A stretch of DNA of 64,000 nucleotides from Paenibacillus aceris (GTDB taxonomy: Bacteria; Bacillota; Bacilli; Paenibacillales; NBRC-103111): NCBI RefSeq assembly GCF_017874035.1, contig NZ_JAGGKV010000006.1, positions 310,001-374,000 of the forward strand. The letters are read 5' to 3'. This document shows positions 1 through 9,902 of the stretch, in pieces. A program made the translations under genes and the position numbers. The notes under the pieces were generated by a model, which was given only the letters and a program-made list of their open reading frames with translations, made no database searches and was not told the DNA's origin. The stretch's first letter is position 1. Each line of letters begins with the position of its first letter.

Positions 1-169
1 AAATGCTCCAACGATCAATTCTTGTCTTTTCAAGCGTAGGTAATTCCAAAGAATTCGCTAACGCCAGCCCTTCTGTACGAAGGGTCGTCATCCACTCCGG
101 CTCTTGTTTGCTGCGGGAGAGCTCGATGACAGCATTAGAATCTATGGAAAGTTGTGTTTGAGTACTCAT
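1..169 (-). CDS. sufD: SufD, Fe-S cluster assembly scaffold protein (N-terminal part only)
   Basis: Only the first 56 codons are inside the window; the gene runs off the left edge. The ATG at 169 follows AGGAGGAATACC, a strong ribosome binding site. The visible N-terminus ends in a stretch reading RIDRWSI, matching the conserved KT(K/R)IDxW block of SufD from Gram-positive bacteria. SufD is a known component of the SufBCD scaffold, in which the SufC ATPase drives cluster assembly in the cytoplasm. It lies 56 bp downstream of sufC on the same strand, the usual sufCDSUB order. The gap contains an 8-bp perfect hairpin (CTTTGATC, AGA loop, 195-213) without a T-tract, so it is more likely an RNA stability or processing element than a terminator. 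Confidence 0.85.
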   Translation of the reverse strand, partial: MSTQTQLSIDSNAVIELSRSKQEPEWMTTLRTEGLALANSLELPTLEKTRIDRWSI

Positions 170-225
170 GGTATTCCTCCTAATATATAAGGACCTTTGA
201 TCAGAGATCAAAGTCTCTCCTCTCT

Positions 226-1062
226 TTAGTACTTCGGCGCAGTCGTGTTCATTGGGATTTTGAATTCTTCCTCGTCTTGACCAACCGTTTCATCCACGAT
301 GCCGAGTTCTTCTTTGATCCAATCGTAACCTTCCGCTTCCAGACGCTCAGCTAGCTCTGGTCCGCCGGATTTCACGATACGGCCTTGCATCATAACATGT
401 ACAAAATCTGGTTTAACGTAGTTGAGCAAACGTTGGTAGTGCGTAATGATCAAGAAGCCGCGCTCTTCACTGCGCATAGCGTTAACGCCTTCCGCAACGA
501 TACGCAAAGCATCGATATCCAAACCGGAGTCGATTTCGTCAAGAATAACGAACTTAGGCTCAAGCAAAAGCATTTGCAGAATTTCGTTACGTTTCTTCTC
601 ACCGCCGGAGAAGCCTTCGTTCAAGTAACGGTGCATGAACTCTGGGTTCATTTCAAGCTGTTTCATTTTGGCTTCCATTTGGCGGATGAACTTGATCAAG
701 GAGATCTCGTTGCCCTCGCCACGACGCACGTTGATTGCGCTGCGCAAGAAGTCAGCGTTCGTTACGCCCGTAATTTCGCTTGGGTATTGCATAGCTAGGA
801 ACAAACCAGCGCGCGCTCTCTCATCAACCGCCATTTCGAGAACATCTTCGCCTTCTAAAGTAACGGAACCTTCTGTCACTTCATATTTCGGGTGACCCAT
901 CAGCGCGGATGCAAGCGTACTTTTACCAGTACCGTTCGGTCCCATGATTGCATGAACTTCTCCGCCTTTGATTTCAAGGCTCAGCCCTTTCAAAATTTCC
1001 TTACCTTCGACGTTCGCTCTAAGACCGTCTATTGTAAATGTTGGTGAGTTTGCCATTTTCAT
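226..1062 (-). CDS. sufC: SufC, ATPase of the SUF Fe-S cluster assembly system
   Basis: The 278-residue protein is an ABC-type ATPase without membrane segments. It shows Walker A GPNGTGKST near residue 42, signature FSGGEKKR near 152, and Walker B FVILDEIDSGLD near 171. The GEKKR signature and the EIDSGLD block are typical of SufC rather than transporter ATPases. Established role: SufC energises the SufBC2D scaffold that builds Fe-S clusters. GGAGG lies 4 bp before the ATG at 1062 and 10 bp before a second in-frame ATG at 1056, so the start may be either. It is the first gene of the operon, with sufD following. The upstream region has a sigma-A-like -10 and a Fur-like box, suggesting iron control. 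The C-terminal tail of about 25 acidic residues is slightly long for the family. Confidence 0.95.
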   Translation of the reverse strand: MKMANSPTFTIDGLRANVEGKEILKGLSLEIKGGEVHAIMGPNGTGKSTLASALMGHPKYEVTEGSVTLEGEDVLEMAVDERARAGLFLAMQYPSEITGVTNADFLRSAINVRRGEGNEISLIKFIRQMEAKMKQLEMNPEFMHRYLNEGFSGGEKKRNEILQMLLLEPKFVILDEIDSGLDIDALRIVAEGVNAMRSEERGFLIITHYQRLLNYVKPDFVHVMMQGRIVKSGGPELAERLEAEGYDWIKEELGIVDETVGQDEEEFKIPMNTTAPKY

Positions 1063-1104
1063 TAAGCCTCCATAATGTTTAAATGTACTAGATAAACGAC
1101 AATC

Positions 1105-1148
1105 ATAAGATGATTATCATTGATTCTCATTAGAATAATTCTATTATA
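1105..1148 (-). promoter_or_regulatory. suf operon promoter with Fur-like box
   Basis: On the minus strand a perfect TATAAT (1143-1148) lies about 80 bp before sufC; the -35 is weak. Just downstream, 1108-1130 reads as overlapping Fur-type hexamers (TGATTATCATTGATTCTCAT on the plus strand). A repressor bound there would cover the transcription start. Fur control of suf is known in several bacteria, but binding here is inferred from the motif only. Confidence 0.5.
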
Positions 1149-1221
1149 ACTTACTATGACAAATCAAGAAAGGGCAATTGCTTGAAAAAGGTGGGCAATT
1201 TGTGAAAATGCAACCTTTTTC

Positions 1222-1824
1222 TTACGACAAAGTTCGCTTAATTTCAGCAACTTGCGCTGCAAACTCCTCATCGCTCAAAACCGGAACTAACGAGGATTCA
1301 GGCGGTGTTTCAGCCCCTAGCTCAATCCATGATTTACAGCCGATATAGGCCTGCTCAATTGGAATATGTAAAGGTTCTGCCAATTTATACACTCTTAACA
1401 GCATGAGATGCAGCGGATTTTTACGTTTCCACTTCAATCTTTCGTCCGTGAAATTTTCCGTCCAAATGTGAAAAGGGTACAGCCTATTCAGCAGATCTCC
1501 ATCGCTAATCTCGATATCCTCGATCATCCGGGCATATGAACGGATTGTGACCTGCTCATCCTGCGCACTCCAACCGACCAAGGTTTCATCGATGACATGG
1601 CGATAATTGTCCTTGAGCAATTCTTTTCTCTGGTGCTCATAGGTAGGATAAAGAAAAAAATCATTGGATTCAACTTGAAAATCTCTCGTTTCTTCAACTA
1701 TACCCCCTTTGCGCATAATAAAGATTTGTGTTCCGTCTTCCAGCGCTTTGACAGCCGAAGCCCATTCTTTCAAGGCCTTTGGTTTTTCCACATACGCCAA
1801 CTCCTTGCTCTCCCAATAATCCAT
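1222..1824 (-). CDS. DUF1802 family protein
   Basis: A 200-residue soluble protein with the DUF1802 pattern: an N-terminal KEWASAVKALEDG block, an (F/L)IMRKGGIxEE strand near residue 38, and the highly conserved FxLYPTYEHQ motif near 57. The family's biochemical role is unknown to me. The start is the ATG at 1824; no strong ribosome binding site is obvious before it. It stands alone, between the suf promoter region and the terminator of the next gene upstream. There is no signal peptide or membrane segment. Confidence 0.75.
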   Translation of the reverse strand: MDYWESKELAYVEKPKALKEWASAVKALEDGTQIFIMRKGGIVEETRDFQVESNDFFLYPTYEHQRKELLKDNYRHVIDETLVGWSAQDEQVTIRSYARMIEDIEISDGDLLNRLYPFHIWTENFTDERLKWKRKNPLHLMLLRVYKLAEPLHIPIEQAYIGCKSWIELGAETPPESSLVPVLSDEEFAAQVAEIKRTLS

Positions 1825-1870
1825 TCATTATAAGGAATCTGGTGAAGCAAAACAATACGGCATGAAAAGA

Positions 1871-1902
1871 CGAAAAGAAAGGGATGGCTCTCAGGCCATC
1901 CC
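1871..1902 (-). terminator. Rho-independent terminator of the 57-codon small gene
   Basis: An 8-bp perfect stem GGGATGGC/GCCATCCC (1881-1902) with a 6-nt loop is followed on the minus strand by a T-rich tract (TTTCTTTTC). Confidence 0.8.
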
Positions 1903-1911
1903 TAAGTCTAC

Positions 1912-2085
1912 TTATTTTACATCTTCGGCGTAATACGTTTGTTGTATACGGGCAAACTGTTCTTGATTTTGTTTCATCGGATTCGGTTCATCATTCTTAG
2001 CGGGAGCATCCGCCTCAAAAGCCATGAACAACAAGAAGAAGCACGCGGCCATGACCAGCAGCACATTCAGGATTTTCATCAACAT
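1912..2085 (-). CDS. Small single-pass membrane protein of unknown function (57 aa)
   Basis: A short reading frame starts with ATG at 2085, preceded by GGAGG at a 5-bp spacing, and ends TAA at 1912. A strong terminator lies 10 bp beyond the stop. The N-terminus is one hydrophobic helix (about residues 5-24, rich in Leu, Val, Phe and Ala) followed by a charged, Gln- and Asn-rich tail of about 30 residues ending YYAEDVK. The layout suggests an N-terminal anchor with an extracytoplasmic or cytoplasmic tail. I do not recognise a family. The ribosome binding site plus dedicated terminator support a real gene. Confidence 0.65.
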   Translation of the reverse strand: MLMKILNVLLVMAACFFLLFMAFEADAPAKNDEPNPMKQNQEQFARIQQTYYAEDVK

Positions 2086-2168
2086 TAGATCCTCCGAAAA
2101 CGATTTTGCTACCAGTATAGCTAAGTTTCGTTACGCTCATGTTTGTTCAGCTTGAAGATTTTGTAAAG

Positions 2169-2627
2169 CTATCCGAGAAACGATTGCAGCATCCAGCGGT
2201 GTTTCTCCAGCGATGTTTGTATGGCTAACAGCATGTCCGATGTCGTCTCGTCTTGGACTTCTTCACAGGCTTGCATGCCCGCTTTTAATTCTTGTGTAAG
2301 AATGGTAAAGTCCTCAATGATGGCTTCGACCATTTTCGTTGCCGTTTCGGTTCCCAACGCTTCTTTTAGGGAGGAGAGCTCGATATAGGCTTTCATTGTA
2401 GCCGCAGGCTTACCGCCAATCGAAAGCAATCGCTCGGCTAGCTCATCTATGTGGAGAGCGGCTTCATTGTACAGCTCTTCAAATTTTACGTGCAATGTGA
2501 AAAATTGATTGCCTTTTACATACCAATGGAAGTTATGAAGCTTGACAAAAAGCAAGCCCCAGTTAGCAATTTGCTTATTTAACACGGTCTGGATCGATTG
2601 CGTTGATGTTATCGTCGTTGTTACCAT
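2169..2627 (-). CDS. dps: Dps/ferritin-like DNA-protection protein
   Basis: The 152-residue four-helix protein has the Dps ferroxidase signature: LHNFHWYVKG near residue 30 followed by FxxLHxxFEELYNEAALHIDELAERLLSIGG near 43-72. This supplies the His, Asp and Glu ligands of the inter-subunit iron site. Established role of the family: dodecamers that oxidise Fe(II) with peroxide, store it and protect DNA. Length is normal. The ATG at 2627 is preceded by AGGAGG at 8 bp. It is divergent from mtnK, and the shared intergenic region holds a perfect 14-bp palindrome that could be an operator. The N-terminal Lys-rich tail of some Dps proteins is absent, so DNA binding is uncertain. Confidence 0.85.
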   Translation of the reverse strand: MVTTTITSTQSIQTVLNKQIANWGLLFVKLHNFHWYVKGNQFFTLHVKFEELYNEAALHIDELAERLLSIGGKPAATMKAYIELSSLKEALGTETATKMVEAIIEDFTILTQELKAGMQACEEVQDETTSDMLLAIQTSLEKHRWMLQSFLG

Positions 2628-2681
2628 GAATAAAGCCTCCTAGTTGTCATTATCGTTCTGCATGTACACGTTAATTTACGT

Positions 2682-2695
2682 TATTAGCGCTAATA
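2682..2695. promoter_or_regulatory. Perfect 14-bp palindrome between dps and mtnK
   Basis: TATTAGCGCTAATA is its own reverse complement. It lies 55 bp upstream of dps and 58 bp before the putative mtnK -10. It does not match the canonical PerR box closely (a GC core replaces the A/T centre). A dimeric repressor site is inferred. Confidence 0.35.
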
Positions 2696-2729
2696 TTATG
2701 TAATTTGTGCAACATTTCCGAACAGAGTA

Positions 2730-2758
2730 TTTCAAGCGGCACCTTTTTGGCTTATACT
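2730..2758 (+). promoter_or_regulatory. Putative mtnKA promoter
   Basis: TATACT at 2753-2758 lies 17 bp from a weak TTTCAA -35 (2730-2735), about 70 bp before mtnK. The leader between them is too short for an S-box (SAM-I) riboswitch and lacks its conserved blocks. Confidence 0.4.
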
Positions 2759-2826
2759 AGGAAAAGACGATTAATACACAGTAAATTAGTTGGAATTAAA
2801 TCCAATGACTCATAGGAGGGAAAACC

Positions 2827-4053
2827 ATGTCTACCTATCATCCTTTAAGTGAAGCTCAAGCGATCGAATACGCCCGTCAAATCCCGGATTTGTTCCAACC
2901 CGGATCGGAACTGACCAGCCACGAAATCGGCGACGGCAACTTAAATCTCGTTTTTCGCATAACGGAAAAAGCTTCAGGAAAAAGTATTATTTTGAAACAA
3001 GCTCTTCCTTATGCAAAGGTTGTCGGGGAATCCTGGCCGTTAACGCTTGACCGGGCACGCATTGAGAGCGAAGCGCTTATTATTGAAGAAGGGCTAGTTC
3101 CGGATCTTGTACCGCATGTTTATGCTTATGACGCAGATCTCGCTCTTACGGTTATGGAGGATCTAAGCGATCATGTCATTATGCGCAAAGGGCTTATCGA
3201 ACGGAACCAATACCCGCTTTTTGCTGAACATATCGGCCGCTTCCTGGCGAATACGCTGTTTTTCACTTCGGATTTAGGCAAAAACCAGCAGGAAAAGAAA
3301 ATTCAACAAGGTCGTTTCATCAATCCCGAGCTGTGCAAAATTACAGAGGATTTGATTTTCGATGATCCTTACCGCGATGCTGAAACAAACAGCATTGAAG
3401 CTCAGATCCGTGATGCGGCTGAGCAGCTTTGGGCTGACAGCGCGCTTCACTTTGAAGTCGCCATCCTTCGCCAGAAATTCCTGACGAACGCGCAAGCGCT
3501 GCTTCACGGCGATTTGCACACAGGAAGTATTTTCATCAAGCCGGATTCCACCAAAGTCATCGATCCCGAATTCGCTTACTATGGACCGATGGGCTTCGAT
3601 ATCGGCGCTGTGCTGGCGAACCTCATCCTTAATTTTGCAGGTCAAGAAGGCTGGAGCCCGGATCACGAAAGCCGCCAAGCCTACCGCGCCTATTTATTGC
3701 AAACCGTGAAGGATGTATGGACACATTTCGAAGCCAATTTCCGGGCCCTGTGGAATGAGCATGGTGTGGATCGTGTGTTCCAAACGCCAGGCTATCAAGA
3801 CTATTTCCTTAAAAATCTGCTCCAGGACACTGCAGGGTTCACCGGTGCCAAAATGGTGCGCCGAATCGTGGGACTTGCTCATGTCGCAGATATTGATAAA
3901 ATTGAAAACAGCGCCGCCCGAGAGCGCGCTCAACGCATGGCGTTAGCGATCGGCACATCTTTGATTCGCGCTAACCGCCAAGTAACTTCTATCGATGAGC
4001 TTATTGCCGTCGCCACCAAAGAATCAGCAGTAGAAAGAGGATTTGTTCTATGA
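2827..4053 (+). CDS. mtnK: 5-methylthioribose kinase MtnK
   Basis: The 408-residue protein has the aminoglycoside-phosphotransferase kinase fold. The [10 protein letters not shown] nucleotide loop is near residue 36, the Lys strand IILKQALPY near 57, the catalytic [11 protein letters not shown] near 227, and the metal-binding [16 protein letters not shown] near 246. These patterns, including HGDLHTGS, are those of MtnK, which phosphorylates 5-methylthioribose at C1 in the methionine salvage pathway. GGAGG precedes the ATG at 8 bp. It overlaps mtnA by 4 bp (ATGA), so the two are translationally coupled. Length is normal for the family. Confidence 0.95.
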   Translation: MSTYHPLSEAQAIEYARQIPDLFQPGSELTSHEIGDGNLNLVFRITEKASGKSIILKQALPYAKVVGESWPLTLDRARIESEALIIEEGLVPDLVPHVYAYDADLALTVMEDLSDHVIMRKGLIERNQYPLFAEHIGRFLANTLFFTSDLGKNQQEKKIQQGRFINPELCKITEDLIFDDPYRDAETNSIEAQIRDAAEQLWADSALHFEVAILRQKFLTNAQALLHGDLHTGSIFIKPDSTKVIDPEFAYYGPMGFDIGAVLANLILNFAGQEGWSPDHESRQAYRAYLLQTVKDVWTHFEANFRALWNEHGVDRVFQTPGYQDYFLKNLLQDTAGFTGAKMVRRIVGLAHVADIDKIENSAARERAQRMALAIGTSLIRANRQVTSIDELIAVATKESAVERGFVL

Positions 4054-5126
4054 CTAACACCAACCTACAAAGCTTAGAAGAGCAAGGTGCTTTGCAATCC
4101 TTGCGTTGGAATGGGCAGCAGCTTGATCTGTTAGATCAGCGCTTGCTGCCGGAAGAAATTGTGTATTTGCCGTTGGAAACACCGATCGAGGTGTGGGAAG
4201 CGATTCGTCATTTGAAGGTTCGCGGCGCTCCGGCCATCGGAATCGCCGCCGCGTATGGTGTTTATCTAGGCATCCGCAACGTGGATGCTGCGGTGGATGG
4301 GCTTCTGGCGGAAGTCCAGAAGCAAGCGGACTATCTGGCGACTTCACGCCCGACAGCAGTGAACTTGTTCTGGGCGCTCGATCGGATGAGAGCGCAGGCA
4401 AGCAGCTTGGCAGCGTCGGGCGTTAGCCCAGCTGACTTCAAGGTAGCCCTCCTCGACGAAGCGCAGAAGATTCAAGCGGAGGACGAGGAGACGAACCGTC
4501 TGATCGGCGAGCATGCGCTGACGCTGTTCGAGGATGGTTTCGGCGTGCTGACACACTGCAACGCCGGCGGTTTGGCGACAGCCAAGTACGGCACGGCGCT
4601 AGCGCCGTTCTACTTGGCTAAAGAAAAAGGCGTGAACCTGAAAGTGTTCGCGGATGAGACTCGGCCCGTGCTGCAAGGCGCGCGGCTCACGGCCTTTGAA
4701 CTGCAGCAAGCCGGCGTCGATGTGACGCTGATCTGCGACAACATGGCCGGCGCGGTCATGTCCAAGGGCTGGATCCAAGCGGTCATCGTCGGTACCGACC
4801 GCGTTGCTGCAAACGGTGACGTTGCTAACAAAATCGGCACTTACAGCGTTGCCGTTTTGGCAAAGGCGCACGGAATTCCGTTCTATGTGGCGAGCCCGAT
4901 TTCCACGATTGATTTGAACACGCCTACCGGCGGTGATATTCCGATCGAAGAGCGCCATGAGGATGAAATCACGCAAGGTTTCGGCAAACGTACAGCTCCG
5001 CAAGGCGTCAAAGTATTCAATCCTGCTTTCGATGTCACGCCGAACGAATATGTGACGGCGATTATTACTGAAAAAGGCATCGTACGCGCTCCTTATTCCG
5101 AGAACTTGCGCAAGCTTTTTGAATAA
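4050..5126 (+). CDS. mtnA: S-methyl-5-thioribose-1-phosphate isomerase MtnA
   Basis: The 358-residue protein belongs to the eIF2B-related isomerases. It shows the substrate-binding [13 protein letters not shown] near residue 58, the catalytic-Cys loop [10 protein letters not shown] near 168, and the catalytic-Asp motif [17 protein letters not shown] near 249. MtnA converts methylthioribose-1-phosphate to the ribulose isomer, the step after MtnK. The ATG overlaps the mtnK stop (ATGA). Later salvage enzymes (MtnB, MtnD, MtnW/X) are not in the window. Base composition rises in GC around 4.2-4.8 kb relative to its neighbours, without other signs of transfer. Confidence 0.96.
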   Translation: MTNTNLQSLEEQGALQSLRWNGQQLDLLDQRLLPEEIVYLPLETPIEVWEAIRHLKVRGAPAIGIAAAYGVYLGIRNVDAAVDGLLAEVQKQADYLATSRPTAVNLFWALDRMRAQASSLAASGVSPADFKVALLDEAQKIQAEDEETNRLIGEHALTLFEDGFGVLTHCNAGGLATAKYGTALAPFYLAKEKGVNLKVFADETRPVLQGARLTAFELQQAGVDVTLICDNMAGAVMSKGWIQAVIVGTDRVAANGDVANKIGTYSVAVLAKAHGIPFYVASPISTIDLNTPTGGDIPIEERHEDEITQGFGKRTAPQGVKVFNPAFDVTPNEYVTAIITEKGIVRAPYSENLRKLFE

Positions 5127-5168
5127 AATAGCACTCTCGTGCTGTTGCGTTAACCTTCAGCAACATAT

Positions 5169-5227
5169 AAAAGGCTGTTCCCAACGTAAACGTAGTTGAT
5201 CTACGAAATACGGGGAACAGCCTTTTT
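5169..5227. terminator. Bidirectional terminator between mtnA and the AraC regulator
   Basis: A 14-bp stem AAAAGGCTGTTCCC (5169-5182) pairs with GGGAACAGCCTTTT (5213-5226). It is flanked by T-runs in both directions and serves the two convergent genes. Confidence 0.85.
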
Positions 5228-5230
5228 TTA

Positions 5231-6181
5231 TTATCCGTGCATCTGGTCGCGATACCGGTTCGGCGTGACGCCATGTGCTTTTTTGAAAACATAATGCAAA
5301 TAATTGCTGGACGCAAAGCCGCTCTTCTCGGCGATTTTCTCCAAGGTCATCGTCGTTTGCAGCAGTTCCGTGCACACATGTTTCAAGCGAACCTGCTCCA
5401 AATATTCACTGAAGGAAATGTTCGCCTGCTCTTTAAAGATGCGCTGAAGCTGCCGCGAGGAGATCTGCAGCCTATCGGCCACGCCTTCCAGCGTTAACGG
5501 GCGCCGGAAGTTGTCCTCGATGAACTGCACCGCCAGCTGATAGCGATAGCTTTTCATATCGCGTGCCGGCAGGTTAAGACCTTGATGATCCGCTTTGTAG
5601 GCGCCGATCGTTCTGAGCAGCATCTGGATAATCGATTGTTTAATTATCGTGTACTGACCGAGCTGATTGTCCCGCCAAGCTTCATAGGCGACCAAAAAGC
5701 ATTTCATCGCTTCCTGGCGGTCGAATGCAGGAACATGCGGAAGATCGCTTAGCTGCTTCATACAAGCTTCTGCTTCAGCTATTTCCCATGCCTCTCCCCA
5801 AGCCTGCGTTTCACACCCGGAGTCTGCCTCCGGCTCAGTGTCTTCCAGCTTCACAAAATCAACATGAAGACACAGCTCATCCATCTTTTCATGTTCATCC
5901 GCTTCCTGGCGGTGCGAGACTCCGGGTGCTGTGACATACAGCATCCCTTCCTGCAGCAGATGGGTAACATTGTCCAGGATCACTTTGCCTTTTCCGCTAG
6001 GGATATAATGAAACTCGAATTCGGAATGATGATGGAAATCGATAACCGTTCCGGCAGGAAAAGAGGTCAGATGACAGCGAAGCACGCGGATTCCATAAGA
6101 ACCCCACCGAAATCTTAAGTCCAAGCGATCGAGGGCCATCGGATTTTCCAGCATCGGTTCGAAGTAAAAGGGCTGACTCAT
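5231..6181 (-). CDS. AraC-family regulator with N-terminal cupin sensor
   Basis: The 316-residue cytoplasmic protein has an N-terminal cupin-like domain (FPAGTVIDFHHHSEFEFHYI at about residues 41-60) and a C-terminal double helix-turn-helix of AraC/XylS type (about 215-313). The second helix-turn-helix carries the GFASSNYLHYVFKKAHGVTPNRYR signature region near 288-311. Such proteins sense sugars or related ligands and activate nearby operons. It follows the Gfo/Idh oxidoreductase by 28 bp on the same strand, so the two are probably one operon and the regulator may control it. The effector is unknown. Confidence 0.85.
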   Translation of the reverse strand: MSQPFYFEPMLENPMALDRLDLRFRWGSYGIRVLRCHLTSFPAGTVIDFHHHSEFEFHYIPSGKGKVILDNVTHLLQEGMLYVTAPGVSHRQEADEHEKMDELCLHVDFVKLEDTEPEADSGCETQAWGEAWEIAEAEACMKQLSDLPHVPAFDRQEAMKCFLVAYEAWRDNQLGQYTIIKQSIIQMLLRTIGAYKADHQGLNLPARDMKSYRYQLAVQFIEDNFRRPLTLEGVADRLQISSRQLQRIFKEQANISFSEYLEQVRLKHVCTELLQTTMTLEKIAEKSGFASSNYLHYVFKKAHGVTPNRYRDQMHG

Positions 6182-6209
6182 GCTGACCTCCTTCCATCCT
6201 TCACAGCTC

Positions 6210-7229
6210 TTATTGAGCTAGGGAATCAATTCGTACTTGTTGTTTGGCTTGAACAGAGCGATTCGAAGCCTCCATCAGCTTCGTTAAGTCCACAGCCAAT
6301 TGGATATTCTCAGTGGCTTGAGTCCCGTTTTGAATATGGGCTACCCATTGATCAAAAGCAGACGGTTTTTCTTTGGGACCGTTCTCGTAAGCCACCCAGC
6401 CAGCGCTTGTTTCTGGAAGCTTTTTCGTACGGATCAGAACTCTTCCATCGTGATCGGAGTAAAGTACACTGCCGTCGGTTCCATGAACTTCAATCACGAA
6501 TGGCGAATGAGCGTTCACAAACCCAGCCTCAACAATACCCAGGGCGCCGTTTGCATATTGAAGCGTCGCTACGGCATTGTCTTCAACTTCTCTGCCTGTC
6601 ACATAGCCATAAGTAGCGCTTACAGACTCTGGCAGACCAAGGAATAGACGAGTCAGATACATCGGATGACAGCCAAGATCGATTAATGCTCCGCCCCCAC
6701 ATTGTTCAGCATTGTAGAAATGCTCAGGCAGCCAGCCTTTCGGATTCGCTTCCGTGGAGATCCCCCCATTGTGGGATAAACGGGTACGCACGAGAGTAAT
6801 CGGTCCAAGCAATTCCTTCTCGATGATTTCTTGAATCGCTAATGTATAAGATGGATTCAAACGCGGCAAAGAAACAGTCAAGGTTATGCCAGCTTCATTT
6901 ACCGCATCCAAAATCTCATTCACTTCATGCAAAGTCGGAGCAATCACTTTCTCGGTAAAAATATGTTTACCTGCTTTCGCAGCAGCGATCATGACATCGC
7001 GATGCTGGTTTGTCGGTGTGTCGACAACGACGCCGTCAATATCCTTATTTGCCAGCAACTCTGCCAAATCTGCATAAAAGGTAACACCGCGCTGCGCCGC
7101 TTCCGCTTGTCCGCGTTCTGGAATTTCATCCCATACAGCTACAATCTCGGTATCTTTGTGCTCGGTAACCTGTTTCGCATAGTCTCTTGCATGCACGTGC
7201 CAAAAACTTAACATTGCTACTTTAATCAT
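6210..7229 (-). CDS. Gfo/Idh/MocA-family NAD(P)-dependent oxidoreductase
   Basis: The protein (339 residues from the chosen start) has an N-terminal Rossmann fold (MIKVAMLSFWHVHARDYA) and the family blocks GVVVDTPTNQH near residue 72, HIFTEKVIAPT near 91, and a C-terminal alpha/beta dimer domain with GGGALIDLGCHP near 176. The EK dyad of the EKP motif is present (EKVIA). These enzymes oxidise sugars, inositols or related polyols, but the substrate cannot be read from sequence. A frame extended to a TTG at 7241 exists, but GGAGG lies 5 bp before the ATG at 7229, which is the better start. It is cotranscribed with the AraC regulator downstream. Confidence 0.88.
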   Translation of the reverse strand: MIKVAMLSFWHVHARDYAKQVTEHKDTEIVAVWDEIPERGQAEAAQRGVTFYADLAELLANKDIDGVVVDTPTNQHRDVMIAAAKAGKHIFTEKVIAPTLHEVNEILDAVNEAGITLTVSLPRLNPSYTLAIQEIIEKELLGPITLVRTRLSHNGGISTEANPKGWLPEHFYNAEQCGGGALIDLGCHPMYLTRLFLGLPESVSATYGYVTGREVEDNAVATLQYANGALGIVEAGFVNAHSPFVIEVHGTDGSVLYSDHDGRVLIRTKKLPETSAGWVAYENGPKEKPSAFDQWVAHIQNGTQATENIQLAVDLTKLMEASNRSVQAKQQVRIDSLAQ

Positions 7230-7329
7230 GTTAACCTCCAAATAAGTGACTTGGATTCATTTTAACACGGCTTGGCTGCTTGATAAATTTCGAATTAGCG
7301 ACAAAGTAGAGTGCAAAATAACGACATCA

Positions 7330-8178
7330 TCACTTGCTTACAGGAACAGCATTATAGTACTCTTCCATGGTCATCTTTTTGGCCACCATATCCTTAGCTG
7401 TATCTACGCCCACATAACGAATATGCCAAGGCTCGTATTGATAACCGGTAATAGCAGCTTTTCCTTGCGGATAACGGATAATAAATCCATACTCAGGTGC
7501 GTGCTTCTCCAGCCAGTTTGCTTCCTTCGTCCCTCCAAAACAATCCTCCGCCGCACACTTCCCGTCACTGCCCGATACATCGATCGCCAGTCCTGTTTCA
7601 TGCTCGCTTGTTCCCGGTACTGCACTGTAGGTTTTAGCTTTTTCCTCACCGTCTTTCTGCACGTAGCGCTGGAAAACAGATTTCTGCGTTGCATACGAGC
7701 GATAAGCGGAGACTCCAGCAAGATTAATGCCATCCTTTTTCGCACCTGCAAAAAGCTTCTCGAGCGCTCCCGCCGCGACACTTCGCATTTTCCGTTTTTC
7801 AACTTTCTCCGTAAATGTAAATGGAACATCCGGGTAAACCAAATCGGTTGGCTCGTAGTTCGAGGGCAGTGAGAATTGCTTATTCACGAGAACTGTCACA
7901 CTTTCCGGCTTTGCGATGACTTGGAGTCCGTCGCTTTTGGAAGGCGTGCTGGAAGACTTCGGAGACGCCGCAGGGCTTTGAGCGGGCTTTGAGCTTGTCT
8001 GTGGCGAAGCTGTCGCTGTTGTGGACGGCGCCGTGTTGGTTGAAGGCGTTGACGTAGCCGTCGACGTTGCGTTTGAAGAGGGGCTAGCGCTAGAAGCTAC
8101 TTCGTTCTTGCTGCTGCAGCCTGACACTATGAATAACGCCACCAGCAGGGTGACCGAGTATTTCGTCTTTTTGTTCAT
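7330..8178 (-). CDS. VanY-like D-alanyl-D-alanine carboxypeptidase, lipoprotein
   Basis: The 282-residue precursor starts with a lipoprotein signal (MNKK, hydrophobic core, lipobox VSGC at about residues 18-21). A long Ser/Thr/Pro/Ala-rich linker (about 22-85) and a peptidase M15B domain follow. The zinc and catalytic motifs are visible: SEHETGLAID near 196 (His and Asp) and EPWHIRYVG near 250 (His). The family trims the terminal D-Ala of peptidoglycan stem peptides at the outer face of the membrane. The linker's low-complexity STS/TPST runs fit a cell-wall spacer. It stands as its own transcription unit. Vancomycin-resistance partners (VanH/A/X) are absent, so this is likely a housekeeping enzyme. 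Confidence 0.88.
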   Translation of the reverse strand: MNKKTKYSVTLLVALFIVSGCSSKNEVASSASPSSNATSTATSTPSTNTAPSTTATASPQTSSKPAQSPAASPKSSSTPSKSDGLQVIAKPESVTVLVNKQFSLPSNYEPTDLVYPDVPFTFTEKVEKRKMRSVAAGALEKLFAGAKKDGINLAGVSAYRSYATQKSVFQRYVQKDGEEKAKTYSAVPGTSEHETGLAIDVSGSDGKCAAEDCFGGTKEANWLEKHAPEYGFIIRYPQGKAAITGYQYEPWHIRYVGVDTAKDMVAKKMTMEEYYNAVPVSK

Positions 8179-8271
8179 GATGGGATTAATGCCTCCTTGA
8201 AGTTAACAAACATTCACATGAAATAGACTTTACATCCAAAGTAAAAGTTGCATAAAGTCATATTTCAACAT

Positions 8272-8313
8272 AAAAAGACTGCCATTTAGGTTTTGCGCCT
8301 AAATCGCAGCCTT
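8272..8313 (-). terminator. Terminator of metY
   Basis: On the minus strand an imperfect stem AAGGCTGCGATTTAGG / CCTAAATGGCAGTCTT is followed by TTTTTATG. It lies 60 bp beyond the metY stop. Confidence 0.75.
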
Positions 8314-8372
8314 CTCATATTTTATGCTTAACGCGTTGCGGTTACAAGTTTTAATCTGCTCCTGCTTTACGC

Positions 8373-9770
<1,398 letters not shown>

Positions 9771-9841
9771 TATACCACATTGGAATATTTTTCTATAGAA
9801 GTCTAGCATTCTTTTTCTACTACCTCTGAGGCATTGAAAAT

Positions 9842-9870
9842 GCAAAAAAAGGAGCCAATTCGGCTCCTTT
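9842..9870 (-). terminator. Terminator of the amino-acid ABC operon
   Basis: GGAGCC (9851-9856) pairs with GGCTCC (9862-9867), extended by A/T pairs. On the minus strand the stem is followed by seven T. It lies about 35 bp beyond the ATPase stop. Confidence 0.85.
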
Positions 9871-9902
9871 CCCTTCCTTGCTCACTATTCTTATTCACCG
9901 TA

